Assembly: GCF_029937855.1 (NCBI RefSeq)
Contig: NZ_JAPYPC010000006.1
Span: 1 to 64,000, forward strand
Reading direction: 5' to 3'
Length of the DNA stretch: 64,000 bases
Source of the DNA: Christiangramia sp.
Lineage (GTDB): Bacteria > Bacteroidota > Bacteroidia > Flavobacteriales > Flavobacteriaceae
In this document: positions 41,555 to 49,985 of the stretch, piece by piece
How positions within the stretch are numbered: the first letter of the stretch is position 1
Layout of the letters: every line of letters starts with the position of its first letter
Notes under the pieces: model-generated
Databases searched by the model: none
The model's input: the letters and a program-made list of their open reading frames with translations, nothing else
What the model was told of the DNA's origin: nothing
Position numbers and translations under genes: made by a program

Positions 41555-42664
41555 TTAGAATCTTTCTTTTTTGAAGAAATTTATCACAGGATCATAGGGA
41601 ATGCGGTTCTTGTTTTTATCCAGATCCCAGATTCCACATTTAGAATAGAAGTTCAAATTATCCCAATCTGGCCTGTCTATAACGGGATAAATACATATTC
41701 CCCTCAAATCCACTTGTAGAGAAAGAGCCTGTGCACACTGCTGTGTTACTTCTTCCAGCCATTGAGCCCTATGCCTCCCGAAGTGTCCTGTTTCTGTAAG
41801 AACGATTGGTTTCTGGTAGCGTTGATAGGCTTCCTTTAATAATTTAGACAAGGGAATTCTAATATTTTCTGAAGTAGGCCACGGCAATTTTTCTCCATCA
41901 TGTATCCACTGATTATCATAATAGTAATTCAGGCCCATATAGTCACAGAGATGAACAGAACCTCCTAATTCCGGACATTCAATTCCAATAATTATATCCA
42001 TCACCTGAAACTGGTTGGAATTCATTTGTATAATGTCTTCTTCTGTAGTCTCTGCAGCAGGATGAATTCTAATCAAGGGTTCAACTATAAAAATATAGGT
42101 CTCGGGTATGGTTTGTTTCAAGATGGAAATCCCCTCAATAGCCGCTTTACATAAATGATATTTTATATCAAAACCCGAATTGACGGCAAAGGGAACCGTA
42201 CCTCGAACATCACCAGAATGCCAGGAGAGAAAACTTATTTCATTTATGGGAACTACCCATAAAGGTTCATTGCAAATGCTTTTATAAAATAACCCAAAGG
42301 CCCTGCAAAGGGCATTAAAGCGTTCTGTGAATTTTGGATGCGTTGGTATTAGATCATTGGGATATCCAAAATGGCATAAATCCCAAATTATTTGAATTTT
42401 CAACTTTGAAGCTGCTGCTATCCTTGATCTTAAGGAGCTAAAATTAAACCTGTAAGGAGCTGTTTCTACCACACTCCAGCATATTCCTTCCCTTACCACC
42501 TTTATTCCAATAGATTGAAGTAAAACATAATCTTCTTCGCACCTGGATATATGTGCTGTTTCTTTAAGTAGGTTCACCCTGTTTCCTGAACGGTTTATAT
42601 GATCAGCGCATTCAAAGCCTCCCCAGAAAAAACTATTAAATTCAGTTTGTGGGAAGTTTTTCAT
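41555..42664 (-). CDS. GH1-like glycoside hydrolase domain protein
   Basis: A 369-residue protein without a signal peptide, so cytosolic, resembling the N-terminal GH1-like part of larger proteins encoded beside UDP-galactopyranose mutase. The GH-A clan signs are visible: WGGFECADH at the start, REGICWSVVE, the acid/base candidate N141-E142 in VPINEISF, MGLNYYYD and the nucleophile candidate E291 in VLTETGHFG. These differ from the classic TFNEP and ITENG, so activity may be altered. It ends a three-gene overlapping operon (glycosyltransferase, glf, this gene), which suggests trimming or transfer of a galactose-containing glycan rather than catabolism. Confidence 0.72.
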   Translation of the reverse strand: MKNFPQTEFNSFFWGGFECADHINRSGNRVNLLKETAHISRCEEDYVLLQSIGIKVVREGICWSVVETAPYRFNFSSLRSRIAAASKLKIQIIWDLCHFGYPNDLIPTHPKFTERFNALCRAFGLFYKSICNEPLWVVPINEISFLSWHSGDVRGTVPFAVNSGFDIKYHLCKAAIEGISILKQTIPETYIFIVEPLIRIHPAAETTEEDIIQMNSNQFQVMDIIIGIECPELGGSVHLCDYMGLNYYYDNQWIHDGEKLPWPTSENIRIPLSKLLKEAYQRYQKPIVLTETGHFGRHRAQWLEEVTQQCAQALSLQVDLRGICIYPVIDRPDWDNLNFYSKCGIWDLDKNKNRIPYDPVINFFKKERF

Positions 42665-43799
42665 TTCGCTTATTTCGTTTTCGTTCCTTTCTTTTTATTT
42701 CTAATTCGTGGAAAAGATCCAGCGCATTTTTAAAAGCCTGATCCATATTGAAATACTTGTAATTAGCCAGCCTTCCCACAAAATAAATATTCTTTAGCTG
42801 CTCGGCATCTTTTCTGTAGCGCTCATAAATCTCCTGATTTCGCTGGTTTGGAACAGGATAAAAAGGTTCCCCGGAATCTACGGTATATTCTTTTACTATA
42901 ACTGTATTAGGAGCTTTTTGATGGCCGAAATGTTTATATTCAATGATCCTTGTAAAATCTACCTCGGTCCCTGGATAGTTAACTACTGAATTTTCCTGAA
43001 AATATTCCTGATCTATTGTTTCTTTTACAAAATTGATGGACCTGTATTCCAGCTTTTCTTTTATGCTGTATTTAAAATCAAAATATCGGTCAATAGGGCC
43101 GGTATAGAAGAGTTTTGAACAATCGCCAATTTCATCCTGAATGTCAAAATAATCTGTATTTAGCCTTACCTCAATATTCGGGTGGGCCAGTATTTTTTCA
43201 AACATTTGAGTATATCCTCCCGAGGGCAGCGCCTGGTATTTATCTGAAAAATACCGATCATCCTTATTTGTTCTCACCGGGATTCTGTTTAAAACAGAGG
43301 CATGCAGTTCTTCAGGAAATTTATCCCATTGTTTTTTGGTATAATGCCGAAACATCTTTTCATATAATTCCGGGCCTACTTTTGCCAGTACAGCTTCCTT
43401 CCCGTTTTGCGGATTTTCAATGGGTAATCGGTGATCTTCCAGCCACTTTTTCATTTCGGCTTCAGAAGAAATAGATTGGTTAAATAGTAAATTAACGGTA
43501 TCAATATTTACCGGTATCGGCACAAGTTTTTCATCTACCCGGGCCAGTACTTTATGTTCCCACTTGTACCATTCACTAAACCTGTTTACATACTCCCATA
43601 CGCTTTCATCATTAGTATGAAAAAGATGAGCTCCATATTTTGACATTAAAATCCCATTTTCGTCCACATAATCATAACAGTAGCCAGCAATGTGCGGTCT
43701 TTTATCTATTACAAGTACTTTTTTTCCTAAGGAGGCATATCTTTCAGCAATTACAGCGCCGGAAATTCCCGCTCCTACTACAAGAATATCTGTTTTCAT
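42642..43799 (-). CDS. glf: UDP-galactopyranose mutase
   Basis: A 385-residue FAD enzyme that interconverts UDP-galactopyranose and UDP-galactofuranose, the precursor for galactofuranose in surface glycans. The FAD-binding motif is VVGAGISGAVIAERYA (7-22), followed by IDKRPHIAGYCYDY, YGAHLFHTNDESVWEYV and the typical KQWDKFPEELHASVLNRIPV substrate region. NRIPVRTNKDDRYF and the C-terminal GRLANYKYFNMDQAF close the fold. Length matches bacterial Glf. It overlaps the glycosyltransferase gene by 4 bp and the GH1-like gene by 23 bp, so the three products are made together. Confidence 0.93.
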   Translation of the reverse strand: MKTDILVVGAGISGAVIAERYASLGKKVLVIDKRPHIAGYCYDYVDENGILMSKYGAHLFHTNDESVWEYVNRFSEWYKWEHKVLARVDEKLVPIPVNIDTVNLLFNQSISSEAEMKKWLEDHRLPIENPQNGKEAVLAKVGPELYEKMFRHYTKKQWDKFPEELHASVLNRIPVRTNKDDRYFSDKYQALPSGGYTQMFEKILAHPNIEVRLNTDYFDIQDEIGDCSKLFYTGPIDRYFDFKYSIKEKLEYRSINFVKETIDQEYFQENSVVNYPGTEVDFTRIIEYKHFGHQKAPNTVIVKEYTVDSGEPFYPVPNQRNQEIYERYRKDAEQLKNIYFVGRLANYKYFNMDQAFKNALDLFHELEIKRKERKRNKRNEKLPTN

Positions 43800-44932
43800 T
43801 TAACGGTTTCTTTTAAAATTTGAATCATACTATTCGCTGTGTTATCCCAGGAGGTTCTATCTAAAATTTTATTATAGTCCTGCTGGTATTCCTGGTTGTT
43901 AGTGTTCAATAGCTCTTTTATTGCTGCAGCAAATTCTTCGGCAGTAGAAATTATTGGGATACAATGGCTGTAATCTCTTTCAACATCTTTTATAGCTGTT
44001 GAAATAATTGGTTTTCCGGCGGCCATATATTCTAAAGTTTTAGTTGGACTTATATATTTTGTAGAATCATTTAAGGCAAAAGGCATCATGGCAATATTGA
44101 AAGCAGCTAAATATTGCGGCAGGCTTTCGTAAGATTTCATCCCTAAGTAAAAAATATTTGGTGCCCTGGCTAATTCACTATCGTCTATTTTGGCCAGCGG
44201 TCCTATCATCACAAAAGAAACCCCAGGTAAGAGCAAAGCGGTATTCTGCAGCAAATCCATATCTATCCTTTCATCTATTACACCGCAATAGCCAACGATG
44301 AGAGATGGGATGTGTTTGAGATCTTCGGGTAGTGATAAGTGGTATCTGGCTTTTTCAAAATGTTCACGTTCTACAGAACTTGGAAAACAAAAAGTATTGG
44401 GATGTCTTTGGCTTTTAGATTCGTATAAGGATTTTCCACCGGTAAAAACAATATCGGCTTCAGAGATTAGAAATTTTTCCTGTTCAATAAGTTCAGCTGG
44501 GGCTCCTTTGAACAGTGAAAGCTCATCCATACAATCATATATAATGAAATTGACATCTATATAAGCTAGGAGGGAACTGAAGGATGGAGAATAGAACCAG
44601 GCATATTCAACCTGGGTAGATTGGAGAAATGCTAAAAGAACAGATGGAATAGCTTCCATGTCTTTTACTCTAGGTTTAAAAACATGGAGATTTTTATGAA
44701 TAATATTTAGTTCATATCCATCTTCAATTTCATCAGCAATGGGTTCTTCAATAAAAAGGATTTTATAATGCCTGGATATCCTGCTTATTAGATGTTGCGG
44801 ACGTTGATAAACAAAATTCCATCTAAGGTGTGAGAACACCATTAAATCGTATTCATTTTCAGCAGAAGCTAATGTCTTATTTCTTTTACTGTCACTTACA
44901 GATTTGCTTAATTGAAAATTATTTTTTCCCAT
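43796..44932 (-). CDS. Glycosyltransferase family 1 type protein (GT-B fold)
   Basis: A 378-residue cytosolic glycosyltransferase. Its start region YDLMVFSHLRWNFVYQRPQH is characteristic of the GT group found beside glf. The C-terminal donor domain has IVGYCGVIDERIDMDLL, FVMIGPLAKID and MMPFALNDSTKYISPTKTLE followed by YMAAGKPIISTAI, the typical nucleotide-sugar binding segment (E-x7-E-like as TKTLEYMAAGKP). Being the first gene of the GT-glf-GH operon, it could transfer galactofuranose or a sugar next to it; acceptor and linkage are unknown. An untypical Asn-rich N-terminal extension of about 28 residues precedes the domain. Confidence 0.82.
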   Translation of the reverse strand: MGKNNFQLSKSVSDSKRNKTLASAENEYDLMVFSHLRWNFVYQRPQHLISRISRHYKILFIEEPIADEIEDGYELNIIHKNLHVFKPRVKDMEAIPSVLLAFLQSTQVEYAWFYSPSFSSLLAYIDVNFIIYDCMDELSLFKGAPAELIEQEKFLISEADIVFTGGKSLYESKSQRHPNTFCFPSSVEREHFEKARYHLSLPEDLKHIPSLIVGYCGVIDERIDMDLLQNTALLLPGVSFVMIGPLAKIDDSELARAPNIFYLGMKSYESLPQYLAAFNIAMMPFALNDSTKYISPTKTLEYMAAGKPIISTAIKDVERDYSHCIPIISTAEEFAAAIKELLNTNNQEYQQDYNKILDRTSWDNTANSMIQILKETVK

Positions 44933-45370
44933 AGAGCGGTAGTTAAGAATGATTAAATATCATTCCATCAGATTAATAAATATGGGGATTAGGAATTGGA
45001 AAAGTATTGTTTAAAGTAGCAGATAATACTGCTGTTATGAATTTATTGGGTATGATTTATAGCAAAATTAACGATGTATAAGTATTACTAATATTTTGGG
45101 GGTAAGCTCTGATTTTGGATTTTTTCAAAATGAAAATGTTCATCTAAGAATCAAAAATTAAGAAAGCTTTAGTCTCTTCTTAGTACAATTTAGTACGTCC
45201 CTATTCTAATTTTAATAACAGTAAAATTCCCCGATATAAATTTATTAAGCTGGAGCCGGTAGATCGCGCCATTGCAATTTAACTTGAAGGTTTTCTAAAT
45301 TTTGAGATAGAAATTGTTGACCTCCAACCTGGATTACTGAATAAATGAAACATGATATAAGTAGAAGAAG
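44933..45370. other. Divergent promoter region without a supported gene
   Basis: These 438 bp separate the minus-strand glycan operon from the plus-strand SDR gene. I see no gene, hairpin terminator or repeat. The stretch is AT-rich and should hold two divergent promoters, but no TAnnTTTG with a properly spaced TTG was found, which would allow an alternative sigma factor. Confidence 0.4.
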
Positions 45371-46384
45371 ATGAAAATGAAACACTTTATATTGGGAGGT
45401 GCTGTAGTAGGGGGGTTATTAACCGCCAGAAAGCAAAACAAACAAAAACGATTTCTTGAGCTCCATAATCGGGTGGTTTTGATAACCGGGGGAACCAGGG
45501 GATTAGGTTTGGTCATGGCCCGGCAGTTATCTAAAGCAGGAGCGAAATTGGTGATTTGTGGTCGAGATCAAGGTGATCTAGATGGGGCTTCAAAAGAATT
45601 AGGCAAATTGACATCAGATTTTCTAGGCATCAAATGTGATGTGACCCAGAATCCTGAGGTTAAGGAGATGGTGGAACAAATTCGTCAGCACTGGGGCGAG
45701 GTGGAAGTTCTTATTAATAATGCCGGGATCATTCAGGTTGGGCCTATGGAGAACATGCAGGAAAAAGATTATCAGCAGGCTATAGATGTACATTTCTGGG
45801 GAGCCTATAATCTTATTCAGGAAGTTTTACCTGGAATGAAAACTGCCGGGGCGGGACGTATAGTAAATATTGCTTCCATAAACGCGAAAGTTAGTTTTCC
45901 TCACCTGCTGCCCTATACAGTAGGTAAATATGCATTGGCAGGATTTTCTGAAGGGATTACTGCAGAACTGGCTAACTGCGGCATTAGGGTCACTTCTGTT
46001 TATCCGGGCTTAATGCGTACAGGAAGTCCCAGGAATATAGATGTAAAAGCACAACATTCAAAAGAATATGCCTGGTTCAAAATTTCAGACTCCCTGCCCG
46101 GCCTTTCCATGAATGCAGAAAAGGCTGCTTCTAAGATCATAGAGGCAATGCAATATGGCAATAAGATGTTAAGATTAGGCTGGCCCACCAAACTAGCTAC
46201 AGCTATTGAAGGCATAGCACCGGGACTGAATATAAGTTTTTTCAAACTCGCTAATAAGTTTTTACCAGATCCAATAGACTCAGATTACTCAGAGCGAAAA
46301 GGCTATGAAAGTGAGTCTGGTATCACAAAGTCGGTACTTACCAGGGAAACAGAAGAAGCTGAAGAAAAAAACAACCAGGTTTAA
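45371..46384 (+). CDS. SDR family oxidoreductase with N-terminal membrane anchor
   Basis: A 337-residue short-chain dehydrogenase. An N-terminal hydrophobic stretch (HFILGGAVVGGLL, residues 5-17) and a basic segment (RKQNKQKR) precede the Rossmann domain, so it probably sits on the inner face of the membrane. The cofactor motif TGGTRGLG is at 39-46, NNAG at 117-120, and the catalytic triad S169, Y182, K186. The C-terminal region (after about 250) extends beyond the core and ends in a polar tail. ATG at 45371 or 6 bp later are both possible. Substrate unknown; related enzymes act on lipids, steroids or aldehydes. Confidence 0.87.
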   Translation: MKMKHFILGGAVVGGLLTARKQNKQKRFLELHNRVVLITGGTRGLGLVMARQLSKAGAKLVICGRDQGDLDGASKELGKLTSDFLGIKCDVTQNPEVKEMVEQIRQHWGEVEVLINNAGIIQVGPMENMQEKDYQQAIDVHFWGAYNLIQEVLPGMKTAGAGRIVNIASINAKVSFPHLLPYTVGKYALAGFSEGITAELANCGIRVTSVYPGLMRTGSPRNIDVKAQHSKEYAWFKISDSLPGLSMNAEKAASKIIEAMQYGNKMLRLGWPTKLATAIEGIAPGLNISFFKLANKFLPDPIDSDYSERKGYESESGITKSVLTRETEEAEEKNNQV

Positions 46385-46397
46385 AAAAATCAGGGTT

Positions 46398-46862
46398 ATG
46401 CTAAGAATAATTCTATCCAGTATAATTGGTACGAGTTTAATGACTATTTATAGTTATTGGGAAGCAGAAAGACAGCGCGAGCAGTTTGAAGAACCTATGA
46501 TGCTCAATAAACTCATACATCGAGCGACATCCAAAACCTTCATGCTAAAACCTTCTATTCTTCCAGGATGGATTCTGCATTATAGCATAGGAGGGCTTTT
46601 TAATATAGTATATGACCAATTCTGGAAATATTCCTCGCTTCAACCAGGAGTACCTGGTGGTTTTTTGTTGGGGGTGCCCAGTGGTCTGCTTGGTATGGCA
46701 GCCTGGGCAAGTGTTCTTCATCTTCATCCTGATCCTCCTAAAACTCATTTAGCCAATCATCTAAAACAGCTTTTTACAGCACATCTTATTTTTGGGATAA
46801 CCTCTGCATTAACCTATCGCCTGGTACATAATATAAATCGACCAGGGACTTATGAAGTATAA
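46398..46862 (+). CDS. Small polytopic membrane protein of unknown function
   Basis: A 154-residue protein. I chose the ATG at 46398 (MLRIILSSIIGTSLMTIYSY); the longer frame from 46305 would overlap the SDR gene and begin with a basic non-family stretch. Hydrophobic segments lie at about residues 2-18, 54-70, 85-108 and 122-142. Recognisable features are the LHLHPDPPKTHL loop and conserved-looking glycines (GGFLLGVPSGLLGMAAW). No family is recognised. Its stop lies 11 bp inside the CDP-alcohol phosphatidyltransferase gene, so the two proteins are translationally coupled and may work together in the membrane. Confidence 0.7.
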   Translation: MLRIILSSIIGTSLMTIYSYWEAERQREQFEEPMMLNKLIHRATSKTFMLKPSILPGWILHYSIGGLFNIVYDQFWKYSSLQPGVPGGFLLGVPSGLLGMAAWASVLHLHPDPPKTHLANHLKQLFTAHLIFGITSALTYRLVHNINRPGTYEV

Positions 46863-47451
46863 TTGGATAAAAAATATCGACTTTGATCTGCCGGATCTGC
46901 TATCTATTTTCAGGATTATTTTAGCCGTAATACTGGTAATATTAGCTTTTTTCCATTTAAGAACTTTTTTCTCCTGGCTTCTATTAGTGGGTTTGATAAC
47001 AGATTGGCTGGATGGTTTTTTGGCAAGAAAAAATAAGCAGACCTCCAAACACGGTGCCCAATTAGATTCCATGGGTGATGCAAGTATATTTTTAGGTGCG
47101 GTAATTGGAATATTTTTATTTTTTGAAACTGATTTTTTTCTAAATTATAAATGGCTTTTGGTAGGTGCCATGGCTTTGTACTTTTTTCAGTTAGGCTATG
47201 CCTATTGGAAGTTTGGTAAATCAAGTAGTTTTCATACCTATTCTGCTAAAGTCGCTGCTTTTGTCCAGGGAGCTTTTCTGGTTTGTACAAGTTTTTTTAG
47301 TCCCTGGGAATGGCTTTTCTTTATCACCCTTTCTATGTCTATCCTGGAAACCCTCGAGGAAATAAGTTTATTATTTATATTTAAAAAACCTGTTACTAAT
47401 GTAAAGGGTATTTATTGGGTTTTGAAAAATGGTAAAGAAAATTATAGCTAG
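46852..47451 (+). CDS. CDP-alcohol phosphatidyltransferase family protein
   Basis: A 199-residue inner-membrane enzyme that transfers a phosphatidyl or phospho-alcohol group from a CDP-alcohol to a second alcohol. The family motif D-x2-DG-x2-AR-x8-G-x3-D-x3-D is exact: D51, D54-G55, A58-R59, G68, D72 and D76. About six hydrophobic helices follow the usual topology. Members include PgsA, PssA and phosphatidylinositol-phosphate synthases; the second substrate cannot be read from sequence. It is coupled to the small membrane protein upstream and converges with the DUF389 gene. As an accessory copy away from fatty-acid or lipid genes, it may serve a stress-specific lipid. Confidence 0.85.
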   Translation: MKYNWIKNIDFDLPDLLSIFRIILAVILVILAFFHLRTFFSWLLLVGLITDWLDGFLARKNKQTSKHGAQLDSMGDASIFLGAVIGIFLFFETDFFLNYKWLLVGAMALYFFQLGYAYWKFGKSSSFHTYSAKVAAFVQGAFLVCTSFFSPWEWLFFITLSMSILETLEEISLLFIFKKPVTNVKGIYWVLKNGKENYS

Positions 47452-47464
47452 CTAACATTTAATC

Positions 47465-48724
47465 TTATTCTTTTAAGATTTTTATTTCATAGACCTCGAA
47501 AAATTCATCATCGTATTTTTTGATATTATCCTTTAGATAGGTAATAATCCTCGCTTCAAGAATATTATCATCCATTGAAGTGTCTTTCTTAATCACTGTT
47601 GCTGAAAATCTGACTACAGGCAGGTTATTTATTTTTTCACCGGTAAAATTCACCGTTTCCTCAATAAGATGAAAATCACTTAGTTGGGATAATTGCTGCT
47701 GAACGTCTTCAGTAAGTTCAGTATTCATACTTGCTTTTCTTAAAAAAGGCGGATTTGAAAACTGCCAGATACCCAATCCTACGAAAATTATTACTGCTGC
47801 AATGTTAGAGAAGATAGAGATGTTTTTATTTCCACCATAAAATCGTACTCCTTTTGTATCTACTTTCCCATAATACCTAAAAACCAGGGTAGCAGAAAGG
47901 TGAATGCCTACGAGTTGAAGGAGAATCCTGAAAATACTGCTCCAGATCACATCACTATTCCCCAGATAAATTCCGCAGCCCAGTAAGCCTACAGGGGGAG
48001 CCAATGAGGCAGCGACTAAGATTCCAACGGCAGCACCAGAAACCAGGCTGTCTCTTTCGCTCTGGCATATATTTATCCCCCCGGCGAAACCTGAGATTAA
48101 AGGAAGTAAAATAGCAACTTTAGAAACATGGCTTATTTCTATCATTAACGGAGTCATGATCTTTAATGAAAATATCACCGAAAGCAGGAAGCTACTGATT
48201 ATTCCCGCGGCAATGGCCAGGAAATAGCGCTTCACACTGTTCTTTAAAAGATTCATATTTCCCGAAGCTGTCGCCAGGGCCGAATTCATTGCAGGACCTG
48301 CAAGCGGAGCCACCAACATCGCAGCAACAAGCAAGTAAATGGTGGTAGTATAAAGACCAATCCATACAATAATCCCGGCGGCAATGGAATAGCCAATTAA
48401 TCCGAAGAGCGATCCCACACTTTGTATTCCTGCCAGATATATTTCCAGGGCACTTTTGGGTTTTACATCGGCTACCTGGTCGGGTGTTTCTGAAGCAGGC
48501 GGATAAAACGGAATTACTCCACGTGGATTCAGGGAAATTTCGATATCCTCAATATGGTCAATTCTTTCAATGAATTCATTCACTTTATCATTTGGAAAAT
48601 GGGTGATGAAATTATCTTTTTTATTGGAATGGAATTGAATGGTCACCTTCCCCTTGCAATCTTCTATAGCTTCGGTTATTTCAGATTTATGGCCTTCTGG
48701 TATTTTTAAAATTAGCTGCCGCAT
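47465..48724 (-). CDS. DUF389 domain-containing membrane protein
   Basis: A 419-residue membrane protein. An N-terminal ~100-residue cytosolic part (RQLILKIPEGHKSEITEAI, HIEDIEISLNPRGVIPFYPP) is followed by the DUF389 region with six or more helices: IVWIGLYTTTIYLLVAAMLV, APLAGPAMNSALA, ISSFLLSVIFSLKIMTPL, GAAVGILVAASLAPPVGLLG. A C-terminal soluble domain (residues ~335-419) ends with VYEIKILKE. DUF389 proteins are widespread but functionally undefined; some are linked to stress clusters. It converges with the CDP-alcohol phosphatidyltransferase, 13 bp apart. Confidence 0.88.
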   Translation of the reverse strand: MRQLILKIPEGHKSEITEAIEDCKGKVTIQFHSNKKDNFITHFPNDKVNEFIERIDHIEDIEISLNPRGVIPFYPPASETPDQVADVKPKSALEIYLAGIQSVGSLFGLIGYSIAAGIIVWIGLYTTTIYLLVAAMLVAPLAGPAMNSALATASGNMNLLKNSVKRYFLAIAAGIISSFLLSVIFSLKIMTPLMIEISHVSKVAILLPLISGFAGGINICQSERDSLVSGAAVGILVAASLAPPVGLLGCGIYLGNSDVIWSSIFRILLQLVGIHLSATLVFRYYGKVDTKGVRFYGGNKNISIFSNIAAVIIFVGLGIWQFSNPPFLRKASMNTELTEDVQQQLSQLSDFHLIEETVNFTGEKINNLPVVRFSATVIKKDTSMDDNILEARIITYLKDNIKKYDDEFFEVYEIKILKE

Positions 48725-48918
48725 ACGATTTGAATAAATTCAGAATTAAAGAGAATTCTAACATTTCCTGAAGATAATTAGAGCATTTATCCAAAAGCGT
48801 TAAATGAACGATAAATAGTTTTAAAAGCACTATAAAATAACTGGCATTTAGGCAATTAGGTGGTAGCTTTAAGTTGAAAAAAATTATTTAACCAAATAAT
48901 TAGCAAAAAAATTGAAGT

Positions 48919-49728
48919 ATGAAATCGAATGAAAGAACCGTTCTAATTACTGGCATGACGAGTGGAATTGGAAGAGCGCTGGCACATGAATTTGCCAAAA
49001 ATGCATATGCAGTAATTGGGGTGGCCAGAAATGAAGAAAAATTAAAAGAAGTTAGTTCTGAACTCCAGAACACCTATGGCGTGGATGTTTTTACCATTAG
49101 TAAAGATCTTTCCCGGGATACTGCGGAAGAAGTCTATCAGGAAGTGAAAGGTATGAATAAAAAAGTGGATATCCTGGTGAACGACGCAGGGATCGGACAA
49201 CGAGGGAATTTCAGCGAAGTGGCTTACGAAAAATATGAAGATTTAATAAACCTAAATATAAAAAGCCTTACCAAACTAACACATCTTTTCCTGGGAGATA
49301 TGATCCAAAGGGATGAGGGGAAGATACTACAACTTGGCTCGATCGCAGGATTTCAGCCGGGACCATTGTTAGCAGTATACCATGCTTCCAAAGCCTATGT
49401 AGTTTCTTTATCTGAAGCGCTGGCAACCGAATTGGAAGATATGGGAAGTAACGTAACAGTAACCTGTCTATGTCCCGGTCCCACAGACACTGCGTTCTTT
49501 TCCAGGGCAGATATGGAAGAAACTAATGTGGTTGCTAATAAAGACAAACTTATGGCGCCTCCTGAAGAGGTTGCTGAAGGAGCTTATAAGGCGCTTATGG
49601 ATGGTGAAAGGATCTATATTCCTGGAGCTGCCAATAAGGTAATGACTTTTATACGAAGGGCTATTCCTAAAAGTCTTCAATCCAAAATGCAGAAGAAATT
49701 CTATGAAACCAATGAAGAAAAGGCATAA
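48919..49728 (+). CDS. SDR family oxidoreductase (cytosolic)
   Basis: A 269-residue classical short-chain dehydrogenase resembling the DltE/YqjQ type. The cofactor motif TGMTSGIG is at residues 11-18; the NNAG motif is varied to NDAG (88-91); the catalytic residues are S141, Y154 and K158 in GSIAGFQPGPLLAVYHASK. The C-terminal part has PPEEVAEGAYKALMDGERIYIP, typical of this group. No membrane anchor is present, unlike the SDRs at 45 kb and 53 kb. It is divergent from the DUF389 gene. Substrate unknown. Confidence 0.9.
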   Translation: MKSNERTVLITGMTSGIGRALAHEFAKNAYAVIGVARNEEKLKEVSSELQNTYGVDVFTISKDLSRDTAEEVYQEVKGMNKKVDILVNDAGIGQRGNFSEVAYEKYEDLINLNIKSLTKLTHLFLGDMIQRDEGKILQLGSIAGFQPGPLLAVYHASKAYVVSLSEALATELEDMGSNVTVTCLCPGPTDTAFFSRADMEETNVVANKDKLMAPPEEVAEGAYKALMDGERIYIPGAANKVMTFIRRAIPKSLQSKMQKKFYETNEEKA

Positions 49729-49845
49729 TAGTTATTAAATAAATCGCAGTAATATCCAATTTTGAACATACATACCTGAATTTTTTTATTCTCCTGAAAT
49801 TTTCAGAAAAAATTATTGTTCGAAAAGTTTCCCAAACTGAAAATT

Positions 49846-49943
49846 GACGTCATTCCGCTCCGATAGTTATCGGAATTGTTTGAGAATATTATTTCAATGT
49901 AAAACAAGGTCTCATTAAGACTGAAATAAATTAAGGGTGACGA
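49846..49943. repeat. Degenerate inverted-repeat element
   Basis: Between the SDR and DAO-Rieske genes, GACGTCATTCCGCTCCGATA opens an element that ends with GGGTGACGAAAGG, giving short inverted GACGTCA/TGACG ends about 98 bp apart. An internal CCGATAGTTATCGG palindrome is present. It looks like a worn member of the local palindrome families. Confidence 0.45.
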
Positions 49944-49985
49944 AAGGATTTATGACAGGATATACATAAAACTAATATCACAAGC

